Below, in pieces: positions 27,146-35,302 of a stretch of DNA of 64,000 bases. Each line of letters opens with the position of its first letter. Within the stretch, counting starts at the first letter, position 1. A model generated the notes under the pieces. The model saw only the letters and a program-made list of their open reading frames with translations, had not been told where the DNA came from and searched no databases. Made by a program: the position numbers and the translations under genes. The DNA comes from Chitinophagales bacterium (GTDB taxonomy: Bacteria; Bacteroidota; Bacteroidia; Chitinophagales; Chitinophagaceae): the NCBI GenBank assembly GCA_017303395.1, contig JAFLBN010000008.1:124001-188000 (forward strand), in the 5' to 3' direction.

Positions 27146-28679
27146 GTCGAAAAAGATACTGCTGCTGTTTATATTCTTATATGTAAATGTAGTAAATGCA
27201 CAGATAAAACCTGCTGAGGATGCAGTCCTAAATTACAGGATGATAGGTTTTTCCGTTCCTGCACAAAAAACCGCAAAAACCTATGTTTTCGAAATTTCAA
27301 ATAGTCCTTCGGCAGATGTTGCTGTGTTTGAACGAGGCATTATTATAAAGACGGAATCGGGTACTAACATGTCTGTTATCACAGTGCCGCAGTTTGATAC
27401 CAAATATGCATGGAGAGTAATATGTAAAGATAAAGCAGGAAAGGTGCTGAACAGGAGTAAGATTTATTTTTTTGCTACCGGTACGTGCGATTATCTGAAC
27501 CCAGAAAGGTATAAGCTGGATGTATATAACCGATCTGAAGAACATAAGGATTTGTTAGTGATACTCGATCATTCTTCCATTATGTATAATATGGCAGGAG
27601 AGCCTGTATGGTTTTTGCCCGAGGTGCCAGGTGTTTTTCAAAGAGATAAAAGAACCAGAGATTTAAAACCAACTGCAGATGGAACATTTACGGTGTTGAA
27701 CGACTTTGGTGCTTTTGAGTTTGACTATGACGGTAATGTATTGTGGAAAGCTCCCGATAATGGCAAAGTGAGCGGCGATACATCTGAAAGGTATCATCAT
27801 GAGTTTACCAAACTGTCTAACGGGCACTATCTGGTTGCAGGGTATGAAAGAATCTATCTACCTATACCTGCGGACAAGTTTGATTATGCAAAAATCCCTA
27901 TTGATGAAACAATCAAAAATGAAGGAGGCAAGCTGCTGAAACGTATAGAATGCGGAACCATTATTGAATATGATAAAGACGGTAATGTTGTGTGGTCTTG
28001 GAAATCATCCGATTATTTCAAAGAAGAAGATTTTTTCGGCAATATCTTTCCCGATGGTACACCTAATACCAATACGCACTTGAACGCTGTATTCTTTGAC
28101 GAAACCCGAAGTTATATTTATGCCAGCTTCAGAGATATCAGCACTATACTGAAGATACAGTACCCTACAGGCAGTGTGGTACGCAAGTATGGCAAGCCTG
28201 TAGAAAGGCAAAGGGACGGTATGGAACGTGTACCATTCAGGGCACAACACTCCTGCCGCATCAGCAAAGATGGTTTGCTGTATATGTTCAATAACAACAC
28301 TGCACGTACCCGAGATGTGATATCAAATATCTCGTTTTTTGAAGAGCCAGAAACGCAAGGTGGGACACTTAAAAAAGTATGGGAATTTAAATGTGACATA
28401 GATACGTTTGCTGCAACAGGTTCTGCCAGTGGCGGAAGCGTATATATGCTGAAAGACAGTACCATATTAGCTTGTATGGGTATAGAGGGTAGAGTGTTTC
28501 TTGCAAAGTATGATAAGACATTGCTATGGAATGCAGTGCCACGTTACAAAAATGATTTTGGTATATGGGAAGTATTGCCTCAATATAGAGCCAGTATGAT
28601 AGAGAGCGATACAGATATTACTAAATATTTATTTAAAAAACAAATAATAACTAAATCAAAAAATAAAAATACCCATTAG
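27144..28679 (+). CDS. Arylsulfotransferase (ASST)-family beta-propeller protein
   Basis: A 511-residue exported protein with a signal peptide (1-19, cut after VNA). Residues 30-110 form a fibronectin-like N-terminal domain. The remainder shows repeated propeller blades: LVILDHSSIMYNMAGEPVWF, GAFEFDYDGNVLWK, GTIIEYDKDGNVVWSW, THLNAVFFDETRSYIYASFR. This matches the ASST family of PAPS-independent sulfotransferases that move sulfate between phenols, with candidate active-site histidines in RYHHEFTKL, NTHLNAV and AQHSCRI. The family also includes sulfotransferase-like proteins of unknown activity. The ATG at 27144 shares two bases with the start codon of the cytochrome gene. The C-terminus is lysine- and asparagine-rich and has no T9SS domain. 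Confidence 0.75.
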   Translation: MSKKILLLFIFLYVNVVNAQIKPAEDAVLNYRMIGFSVPAQKTAKTYVFEISNSPSADVAVFERGIIIKTESGTNMSVITVPQFDTKYAWRVICKDKAGKVLNRSKIYFFATGTCDYLNPERYKLDVYNRSEEHKDLLVILDHSSIMYNMAGEPVWFLPEVPGVFQRDKRTRDLKPTADGTFTVLNDFGAFEFDYDGNVLWKAPDNGKVSGDTSERYHHEFTKLSNGHYLVAGYERIYLPIPADKFDYAKIPIDETIKNEGGKLLKRIECGTIIEYDKDGNVVWSWKSSDYFKEEDFFGNIFPDGTPNTNTHLNAVFFDETRSYIYASFRDISTILKIQYPTGSVVRKYGKPVERQRDGMERVPFRAQHSCRISKDGLLYMFNNNTARTRDVISNISFFEEPETQGGTLKKVWEFKCDIDTFAATGSASGGSVYMLKDSTILACMGIEGRVFLAKYDKTLLWNAVPRYKNDFGIWEVLPQYRASMIESDTDITKYLFKKQIITKSKNKNTH

Positions 28680-28754
28680 AATATTATATTGTAGTTAATA
28701 TCGTATATTAGTCATTATAAAGTAAAACAATCCTTTAATAATAAAACTTTAACA

Positions 28755-31700
28755 ATGCTAAAACAGCGTATTAACTGGGGGTTTTTAGTCGGATTAATTC
28801 TATTAACTACATCCTTTTCAGTAAAGGCGCAATACTGTACATCAGGCCTTTATTACTATGGTTGTAACTATGGAGACTATATTCGTTCTGTTTCTACTTC
28901 GGGTGGTGCAACGAATATCAGTAATCTGAATACTACGTGTAATGGAGGTGGCGCGGGTTATTCCTTCTTCTCTTCGCAGATACTTACTGCGGCACAAGGT
29001 GCAACAATTACATTGAACCTGACAAACAATCCTTCTTGGAGTGAATACTACAGGGTATGGATTGATTTTAATGGTAATACAAGTTTCTCTGATCCGGGAG
29101 AACAGGTAGCTGCAGTACCACTTGGAGGTGGTGGTACATATACTGGCACATTTACAGTGCCTACCGGTGCTACTGTTGGTACTACGAGGATGCGTGTACG
29201 TTGTGTGTACCCAAGTTCAAATAGTGGTTTTACACCATGTAGCTTTCAATACGGTGGTGAAATTGAAGATTATGTAGTTGTTATTACAGGTTCAACTGTT
29301 GCGTGTTCTGGTACACCTGCACCTGGCACAACAGTGTCAACTGCAAATCCTGTATGTCCATCACAGTCATTTACTTTATCATTTACAAACACTATTTCGG
29401 GCTCAGGTGTTTCTTATCAGTGGCAATCTTCGCCTAATGGTAGTACATGGACAAATATTGCGGGTGCAACCTCTACAACATACGCTACTACACAAACAGC
29501 TACTACCTTTTACAGGTGTGCTGTAACATGTAGCAGCAATACAGGCTTTTCTAGTACATTGCAAGTAACACAAAACAATTTCCTGAGTTGTTATTGCGCT
29601 GCAGGCAACTCAAGTGGTTGTGCTTTCAGCGATGTTATCAATAATGTGACATTTGGTACATTGAATAATTCTTCAGGATGTACAGCGACACCATCTTATA
29701 TAGATTACGGAAGTACTGTAAGTGCGCCGAATATCACTATCGGGGCAACAACACCTATCAGTGTGACTGTAGGTGCAGGTGGTACAGAGCGAGTGGCTTG
29801 CTGGATAGATTATAATCAAAATGGTGTTTTTGAAACAACTGAGTTTACTTCTATAGGTTCAGGCAATGGGGTTACTATTACAAATAACGTAGTGGTGCCA
29901 CCAACAGCAGTTGCAGGGTTGACAAAAATGAGGGTTAGGGTAAGATATTCTACAACAATCAATAGTACAGACCCTTGTACTACATTCTCTTGGGGTGAAA
30001 CAGAAGATTATAACGTGAATCTGGTATGTGTGTCGCCTACATTTACAACACAGCCTATAGCATCCAGCACATTGTGCCCAAGTGCCAATCTTGTGCTGAC
30101 AGCTGCGGCTACCGGTAGTGGTATTGCATACCAATGGCAGGTAAATACCGGTTCAGGTTTTACAAATGTTACAAACGGGGGGGTATATAGTGGTGCTACT
30201 ACAGGTTCATTAACGCTTACATCTGCGCCATCAACTTTTAACGGATACCAATATCGTTGTGTGGCTAGTGCAAGTTGTAATACAGTTACAGCCATTTCAA
30301 ATACTTCTACACTTTCAGTAGGGTCTGCTACTGGCGTTACCAGTATGACGCCGAATACTGTTGTTTGTAATGGTGCCCCTGCAGTATTTGCTGTTAATGC
30401 TACAGGTACTAACCTTACATATCAATGGCAAGTGCATGATGGTACAGGTTATTACAACCTGACAAACGCAGGTATATATAGTGGCGTTAGTACTAACACA
30501 TTAAATATATCTTCTGCTACACCAGCTATTAATGGTTATGCATACCGTTGTATACTGACGGGTAGTTGTGCGCCGTTGACATTTATTACAGGTGCATCTA
30601 CGCTAACAATAGGGACCTCAATACCTGTATATACACAGCCTGCAAACTTCACTGTTTGTTCAGCTGGTACTGCAACATTCAGCGTAGCAACTGGTGGTGC
30701 TAACGTGGTATATCAATGGCAGGTTAATACAGGTAGTGGCTATACCAACGTAGCTAATGGCGCCAATTACAGTGGTGCTACAACTGCTACACTGTCTGTG
30801 CTGAATACGCCACTGAGCTTTAATAACTATCAGTATCGTTGTGTATTGAGTAATACTTGTGTAGCAGCATTCTTCAGTGCTGCGGCAACACTTACTGTAC
30901 AGCCTGCACCACTTATTACCTCTCAGCCTTCAAATGTTACAAGCTGCGATTTCCAGACAGTAACATTTAATGTAGGTGCTACAGGTACTAACCTTCAGTA
31001 CCAGTGGCAAATAAATACAGGCCTTGGTTTTGTAAACCTGACAAGTACATCTCCATACGGTGGTGCAAATGGTCCGTCACTGAGTATTGCAAACGTAAAT
31101 GCTTCAATGAACGGTTATCAATACCAGTGTGTAATATCTGGTACATGTACGCCATCGGTGGTTACCAATACAGCCACACTTACTATTAATACTATACCTG
31201 TAATTACTGCGGCTCCTGTTACTACAACAGTGTGCGAGGGTACTACAGCAAACTTTAATGTTGCTGCAACAGGTACAGGTATTGGTTATCAATGGCAGGT
31301 AGATGATGGTTTCGGTGTGTATTCTAATGTTACCAATACGGGTGTATATAGCGGTGCTACTACTACATCGCTTACAATAACAGGTGTGCCTAATTCGCTT
31401 CACAGCCGCGCATATCGTTGTGTTGTGACCGGTACATGTGCTCCTCCTGCAATTTCTGCTGGCGGAAGATTGTTTGTAAACAGTAATCCTACTGTAATGA
31501 GCCAACCGGCAGATAGAGAAGTTTGTGCCGGTAGTAATACGTCATTCTTTACAGCGGGTACTGCAGCTACTATGACTGGTGTACTCAGCTATCAGTGGCA
31601 GGTAAATAATGGTACAGGTTTTGTAAACCTTACTAATACGGCACCTTACAGTAATGTTACTACGCCTACACTGGTTATTACAGGTGCTACGATAGGTCTT

Positions 31701-32939
31701 AACACTTATCAATATCGTTGTGTAATCAGCAACCAGTCTTGTACACCGCCTACGACTACTAATCCGGGACGTCTGACAGTGTTTACACTGCCTGCTATTA
31801 CAACACAGCCTACAGCACAAACAGTATGCCCGGGTACAAATGCAGTATTCAGCATAGCAGCTACAGGTACAGGTATTACATATCAATGGCAAGAAAATAC
31901 AGGTAGTGGTTTCCAGAATCTGCCTGGTAATAGCGGTTACACTGGTGCCGGGTCTCCTACTTTAACTGTAAATGCAGTAACGCCAACAATGAATGGTTAT
32001 CAGTATCGCTGTATTGTAAGAGGTACTTGTATACCTGCAGCAACCTCTAATGCTGTATTGCTGAATGTATTGAGGCCTATTACAATCGTTAGCAGCAGCA
32101 TTACAGATACAATATGTGAGGGTGGTACATCTAAACTTGGTGTGCGTGCAACAGGTGCAGGTGTAATGTATCAATGGCAGCGTATGCAATCGAACGGTTC
32201 GTTTGTGAACCTTACAAATACACCTCCTTATTCAGGTACTAATACAGACTCACTGCGTATCACCGGTGCCCCTCTGAACATTCATGGTGCTGTATATCGT
32301 TGCGCTCTTACAGAAACACAATTGTGTGGTCTTTGGTACTATACAACTAATATACCTATAGGTATAATAAATGCTCCGGTAACGAATCCGTCTGTTCTGA
32401 ATGTGACTCCATTCCAGATTGCTACATTTAGTGTTCCTCCAACAGGTACTAGTTACCAATGGCAGGAAAATGACAATAGTGGTAATGGTTTCCGTAATCT
32501 GGCAGAAGGGGGTAAGTATACAGGTGTTTATACAAACACATTGCGTATATCTTCTATCAACGTAACGATGAATGGCAACATGTATCGTTGTATGGTAGAT
32601 GGCGTATGTACCAATACTGTACCAAGTATAGCTGGTATGCTGACAGTAGATCCTAAACTGTCTGTAACAGGTATCCAGAAAAATAACGGTATAGATGTAT
32701 ATCCAAACCCGATGACCGGTAATGAACTCAATATCAGCTTCAAACAAGTATTGAAAGGAAATACGGAAGTGAAAGTGCTGGACAAACTGGGTAAAGTTGT
32801 TTATACAGACAAACTGCAATTGGATGGTGGTAAGACTGCTAAGATCAATCTGACAAGCCTTGCTGCTGGTGTTTACATGCTGCAAGTAGTGAATGCAGAT
32901 GAAAGCATCTCTGAAACTATTCAGTTTGTTAAGAAATAA
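28755..32939 (+). CDS. Giant T9SS-secreted Ig-repeat surface protein (paralogue 2)
   Basis: A 1394-residue secreted protein parallel to the one at 21675. After a signal peptide (1-25) comes a GEVED domain (about 27-180, WIDFNGNTSF ... GGEIEDYVV), then an Ig-like module (from Cys184), a second GEVED domain (about 277-425), nine Ig-like modules with YQWQ/YRC, and a type A T9SS sorting domain (YPNPMTGNEL ... GVYMLQVV). From the first Ig module onwards it is collinear with paralogue 1, module by module. Its N-terminal domain differs: a GEVED domain instead of the unnamed domain. In Ig module 4 the YRC motif reads YQC. A surface or matrix adhesin role is inferred. Confidence 0.9.
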   Translation: MLKQRINWGFLVGLILLTTSFSVKAQYCTSGLYYYGCNYGDYIRSVSTSGGATNISNLNTTCNGGGAGYSFFSSQILTAAQGATITLNLTNNPSWSEYYRVWIDFNGNTSFSDPGEQVAAVPLGGGGTYTGTFTVPTGATVGTTRMRVRCVYPSSNSGFTPCSFQYGGEIEDYVVVITGSTVACSGTPAPGTTVSTANPVCPSQSFTLSFTNTISGSGVSYQWQSSPNGSTWTNIAGATSTTYATTQTATTFYRCAVTCSSNTGFSSTLQVTQNNFLSCYCAAGNSSGCAFSDVINNVTFGTLNNSSGCTATPSYIDYGSTVSAPNITIGATTPISVTVGAGGTERVACWIDYNQNGVFETTEFTSIGSGNGVTITNNVVVPPTAVAGLTKMRVRVRYSTTINSTDPCTTFSWGETEDYNVNLVCVSPTFTTQPIASSTLCPSANLVLTAAATGSGIAYQWQVNTGSGFTNVTNGGVYSGATTGSLTLTSAPSTFNGYQYRCVASASCNTVTAISNTSTLSVGSATGVTSMTPNTVVCNGAPAVFAVNATGTNLTYQWQVHDGTGYYNLTNAGIYSGVSTNTLNISSATPAINGYAYRCILTGSCAPLTFITGASTLTIGTSIPVYTQPANFTVCSAGTATFSVATGGANVVYQWQVNTGSGYTNVANGANYSGATTATLSVLNTPLSFNNYQYRCVLSNTCVAAFFSAAATLTVQPAPLITSQPSNVTSCDFQTVTFNVGATGTNLQYQWQINTGLGFVNLTSTSPYGGANGPSLSIANVNASMNGYQYQCVISGTCTPSVVTNTATLTINTIPVITAAPVTTTVCEGTTANFNVAATGTGIGYQWQVDDGFGVYSNVTNTGVYSGATTTSLTITGVPNSLHSRAYRCVVTGTCAPPAISAGGRLFVNSNPTVMSQPADREVCAGSNTSFFTAGTAATMTGVLSYQWQVNNGTGFVNLTNTAPYSNVTTPTLVITGATIGLNTYQYRCVISNQSCTPPTTTNPGRLTVFTLPAITTQPTAQTVCPGTNAVFSIAATGTGITYQWQENTGSGFQNLPGNSGYTGAGSPTLTVNAVTPTMNGYQYRCIVRGTCIPAATSNAVLLNVLRPITIVSSSITDTICEGGTSKLGVRATGAGVMYQWQRMQSNGSFVNLTNTPPYSGTNTDSLRITGAPLNIHGAVYRCALTETQLCGLWYYTTNIPIGIINAPVTNPSVLNVTPFQIATFSVPPTGTSYQWQENDNSGNGFRNLAEGGKYTGVYTNTLRISSINVTMNGNMYRCMVDGVCTNTVPSIAGMLTVDPKLSVTGIQKNNGIDVYPNPMTGNELNISFKQVLKGNTEVKVLDKLGKVVYTDKLQLDGGKTAKINLTSLAAGVYMLQVVNADESISETIQFVKK
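29304..32654 (+). repeat. Ig-like module array of paralogue 2
   Basis: Ten Ig-like modules in the same order as in paralogue 1. The eighth and ninth modules are nearly identical in protein between the two genes (for example YQWQRMQSNGSFVNLTN and YQWQENDNSGNG). Confidence 0.85.
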
Positions 32940-32959
32940 TACTACTGCAATCAAATAAG

Positions 32960-32990
32960 AAATGGTCGGCAATCAATGCCGACCATTTTG
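32960..32990 (+). terminator. Intrinsic terminator after paralogue 2
   Basis: A 12-bp perfect stem (32960-32971 and 32977-32988) with a five-base loop and a TTTT tract, 20 bp after the stop codon. Confidence 0.85.
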
Positions 32991-33073
32991 CTTTTAATAT
33001 GGTCATGAAAACTTAAAACAGAATAAATAATCAGTTGATATAGAGGGCTTAATATGCCAATGATTTTTTGGCT

Positions 33074-33523
33074 ATGGAAAACCTGATTATTCGCAGAGCA
33101 ACGAATGCTGATGCAGAGCATGTTTATGAAATGCTATGTTGCCTGTCTGATAAACAACATAACAAAGAGCGTTTTATGCAGTGCTTTGAACGAAATCTGC
33201 AGAATGAAACCATCATTTATCTTGTAGCAGAAAGAGACAATATTCCTTGCGGCTTTATAAGTTGTCACAGTCAGCAGTTGTTGCATCATACAGGTACTGC
33301 TTATGAAATACAGGAAATGTATATCAAAGAGGCATATAGAGGGTGGGGAATAGGTAAGAAGCTGATAGCTATATTGCGCTCAATGATAAATGAAACACCA
33401 TACGATGTTTTTGAAGTTACATCGAGCAACTGGAGAGAAGAAGCTCATGCTTTTTACCAGAACAACGGTTTCACACAAACGCACAAAAAATTTACAAGCA
33501 AGGGCAATTACCCATCACCTTAA
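33074..33523 (+). CDS. GNAT-family N-acetyltransferase
   Basis: A 149-residue cytoplasmic acetyltransferase. The N-terminal strand is [17 protein letters not shown], and the acetyl-CoA loop follows the central strand as [18 protein letters not shown] (Q/R-x-x-G-x-G type). The C-terminal FYQNNGF motif is present. Substrate cannot be deduced; small-molecule or antibiotic acetyltransferases and protein acetyltransferases all fit. A TTG at 33068 extends the frame by two codons, but the ATG at 33074 gives the normal start. The 3' end overlaps the convergent dctA gene by 9 bp. Confidence 0.85.
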   Translation: MENLIIRRATNADAEHVYEMLCCLSDKQHNKERFMQCFERNLQNETIIYLVAERDNIPCGFISCHSQQLLHHTGTAYEIQEMYIKEAYRGWGIGKKLIAILRSMINETPYDVFEVTSSNWREEAHAFYQNNGFTQTHKKFTSKGNYPSP

Positions 33524-34756
33524 GTATTTATCTGCCAGTTCGGGATCTATTTCTTTTTCCCATTTAGCAACAACTAATGTTGCCACAGTATTGCCTATAA
33601 TATTAGTTAATGCCCGCGCTTCGCTCATGAAACGGTCTATTCCCATTATTAATGCAAGAGAGGCTATAGGTATATTGCTACCTAAGGCAGGAAGTGTGGA
33701 TGCAAGAATGATGAAGCCGCTGCCTGTAACACCTGCAGCGCCATTTGACACCAGCATTAATACTACTAACAGTGATATCTGATTGGCTATTGTAAGTGGT
33801 GTGTCTGTTGCCTGTGCCAGAAACACAGCAGCCATTGTGAGGTATATGCCTGTTCCATCAAGATTGAAGGAATAGCCTGTAGGCATTACCAATCCAACTA
33901 CAGATTTGCTACATCCCGCTTTTTCAAGCTTTTCCATAACACTTGGCAATGCAGACTCTGAAGATGAAGTACCAAGAACAATAAAGAGTTCATCTTTTAT
34001 GTGTTTCAACAGCTTGAAAATATTAAAGCCAATTGCCCGCATGATACTACCAAGCACTACTACTATGAAGATGATACAAGTGATATAAAATGTAAGCATC
34101 AGTGAGCCCAGTGATTGTAATGTGCCCAAGCCATATTTGCCAACCGTAAATGCCATTGCCCCGAGTGCGCCTAAAGGAGCAACTTTCATTATCATGTGTA
34201 TTAGTGCGAATAAAGCATCTGAAAATGATTGTATGACATGCTGTACGGGCTTGGCTTTAGGGCCTATTTTAGATAGCGCTATGCCAAATAACACAGAGAA
34301 AAACAGAATCTGCAACAGATTGTTTTGAGCAAGGGCTGCTACAATATTTTCAGGTATAATATTGATTAGAAAATCAACAGTAGTGATATTATCATGTGCA
34401 GGCTTGGGGATAGCTGAAGCATCCAATGTGCTGACATCGATGTGCATACCCTTTCCCGGCTGCATGATGTTGACAACTACAAGCCCGATGAGCAATGCCA
34501 CATTTGAAACGACTTCAAAATACAAAACTGCTTTCAGCCCTACACGCCCCACTTTTTTAAGGTCGTCCATGCTCGCTATGCCATTTACAATGGTACAGAA
34601 GATAACAGGGCCAATCATCATTTTTACCAGACGGATGAAAGCATCTGCTAATGGCTTTAGTTGTACGCCGATATGCGGAAAGAAATGACCTGCCAGAATG
34701 CCTAAGACAATGGCAACGAGCACTTGCAGGTAAAGGCTATTCAGCAGCTTTTTCAT
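33515..34756 (-). CDS. dctA: C4-dicarboxylate / amino-acid:cation symporter, DctA-like
   Basis: A 413-residue inner-membrane carrier of the dicarboxylate/amino acid:cation symporter (SDF) family. It has about eight membrane helices plus the two re-entrant loops: the serine-rich loop [10 protein letters not shown] and the second loop around [13 protein letters not shown]. The conserved [11 protein letters not shown] and [19 protein letters not shown] motifs fit DctA (succinate, fumarate, malate uptake) better than the glutamate carriers, but an aspartate/glutamate carrier remains possible. It is transcribed alone, convergent with the GNAT gene. Confidence 0.85.
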   Translation of the reverse strand: MKKLLNSLYLQVLVAIVLGILAGHFFPHIGVQLKPLADAFIRLVKMMIGPVIFCTIVNGIASMDDLKKVGRVGLKAVLYFEVVSNVALLIGLVVVNIMQPGKGMHIDVSTLDASAIPKPAHDNITTVDFLINIIPENIVAALAQNNLLQILFFSVLFGIALSKIGPKAKPVQHVIQSFSDALFALIHMIMKVAPLGALGAMAFTVGKYGLGTLQSLGSLMLTFYITCIIFIVVVLGSIMRAIGFNIFKLLKHIKDELFIVLGTSSSESALPSVMEKLEKAGCSKSVVGLVMPTGYSFNLDGTGIYLTMAAVFLAQATDTPLTIANQISLLVVLMLVSNGAAGVTGSGFIILASTLPALGSNIPIASLALIMGIDRFMSEARALTNIIGNTVATLVVAKWEKEIDPELADKYLR

Positions 34757-34796
34757 TCAATGGCTTATGTTATAAAGATAGCCAAATGTTACACAC

Positions 34797-35228
34797 TTAT
34801 TGAAGAGTATAAGAATGCGTATAACGAGCTTTGATTTGCCCCCTGTCTCCACTCACTTCATAGTATTCTCTAAATGTAGTATCATCTTCAAAATTGAAGC
34901 CTATAATATAAGTATATGGTACTGAAGACCTTCTGAGTATAGGCTTATAGTTTTCTCCGCCATATGGCATGCGCATGGTAGTGGTGGCAATATTGTAACC
35001 CCATTCTGTTTGTACATCGTAAGAGCCACTTACACTACTGTCGTTGGTATATATATGTATGCTGAAGTGTTGGTTGTTTAGTTTGTCTTCAGCAATAGGC
35101 AGGCTGTCTGCAAGTATTTCTACTCCGGGCTTGATGGTTTCAGATGCTGTTTTTTTGCTTTTAGTATTATCGGGCTGGCAAGAATGCATCAAAAAGGCTG
35201 ATGTCAGCAGCATAAGGGTGCGTTTCAT
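34797..35228 (-). CDS. Hypothetical lipoprotein
   Basis: A 143-residue protein with a lipoprotein signal (Cys17 in LMHSC). After a low-complexity linker rich in Lys, Thr and Ser (20-35), the remaining 100 residues form a compact, beta-rich sequence with no motif that I recognise (SVSGSYDVQTEWGYNIATTTMRM). It is probably anchored in the outer or inner membrane facing the periplasm. It is divergent from the dipeptidyl peptidase III lipoprotein gene across 74 bp, so the two may share a regulatory region. Confidence 0.7.
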   Translation of the reverse strand: MKRTLMLLTSAFLMHSCQPDNTKSKKTASETIKPGVEILADSLPIAEDKLNNQHFSIHIYTNDSSVSGSYDVQTEWGYNIATTTMRMPYGGENYKPILRRSSVPYTYIIGFNFEDDTTFREYYEVSGDRGQIKARYTHSYTLQ

Positions 35229-35302
35229 AGGTGCAAAAGTAGGTTTTAATGATTGAGCTAAATCAGGTATTTTTAATGCTTCTAAAAAGCAATTATTAAA
35301 TA

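Noticed and set aside
26138..28679. Possible transposon between the two giant genes
   Set aside because: No transposase, terminal inverted repeats or target-site duplications were seen; the flanking similarity is explained by gene paralogy.
22407..32654. Repeated units that could be taken for a CRISPR array or satellite
   Set aside because: The units are 270-300 bp, diverged, in frame, and encode Ig-like modules; there are no short identical repeats with spacers.
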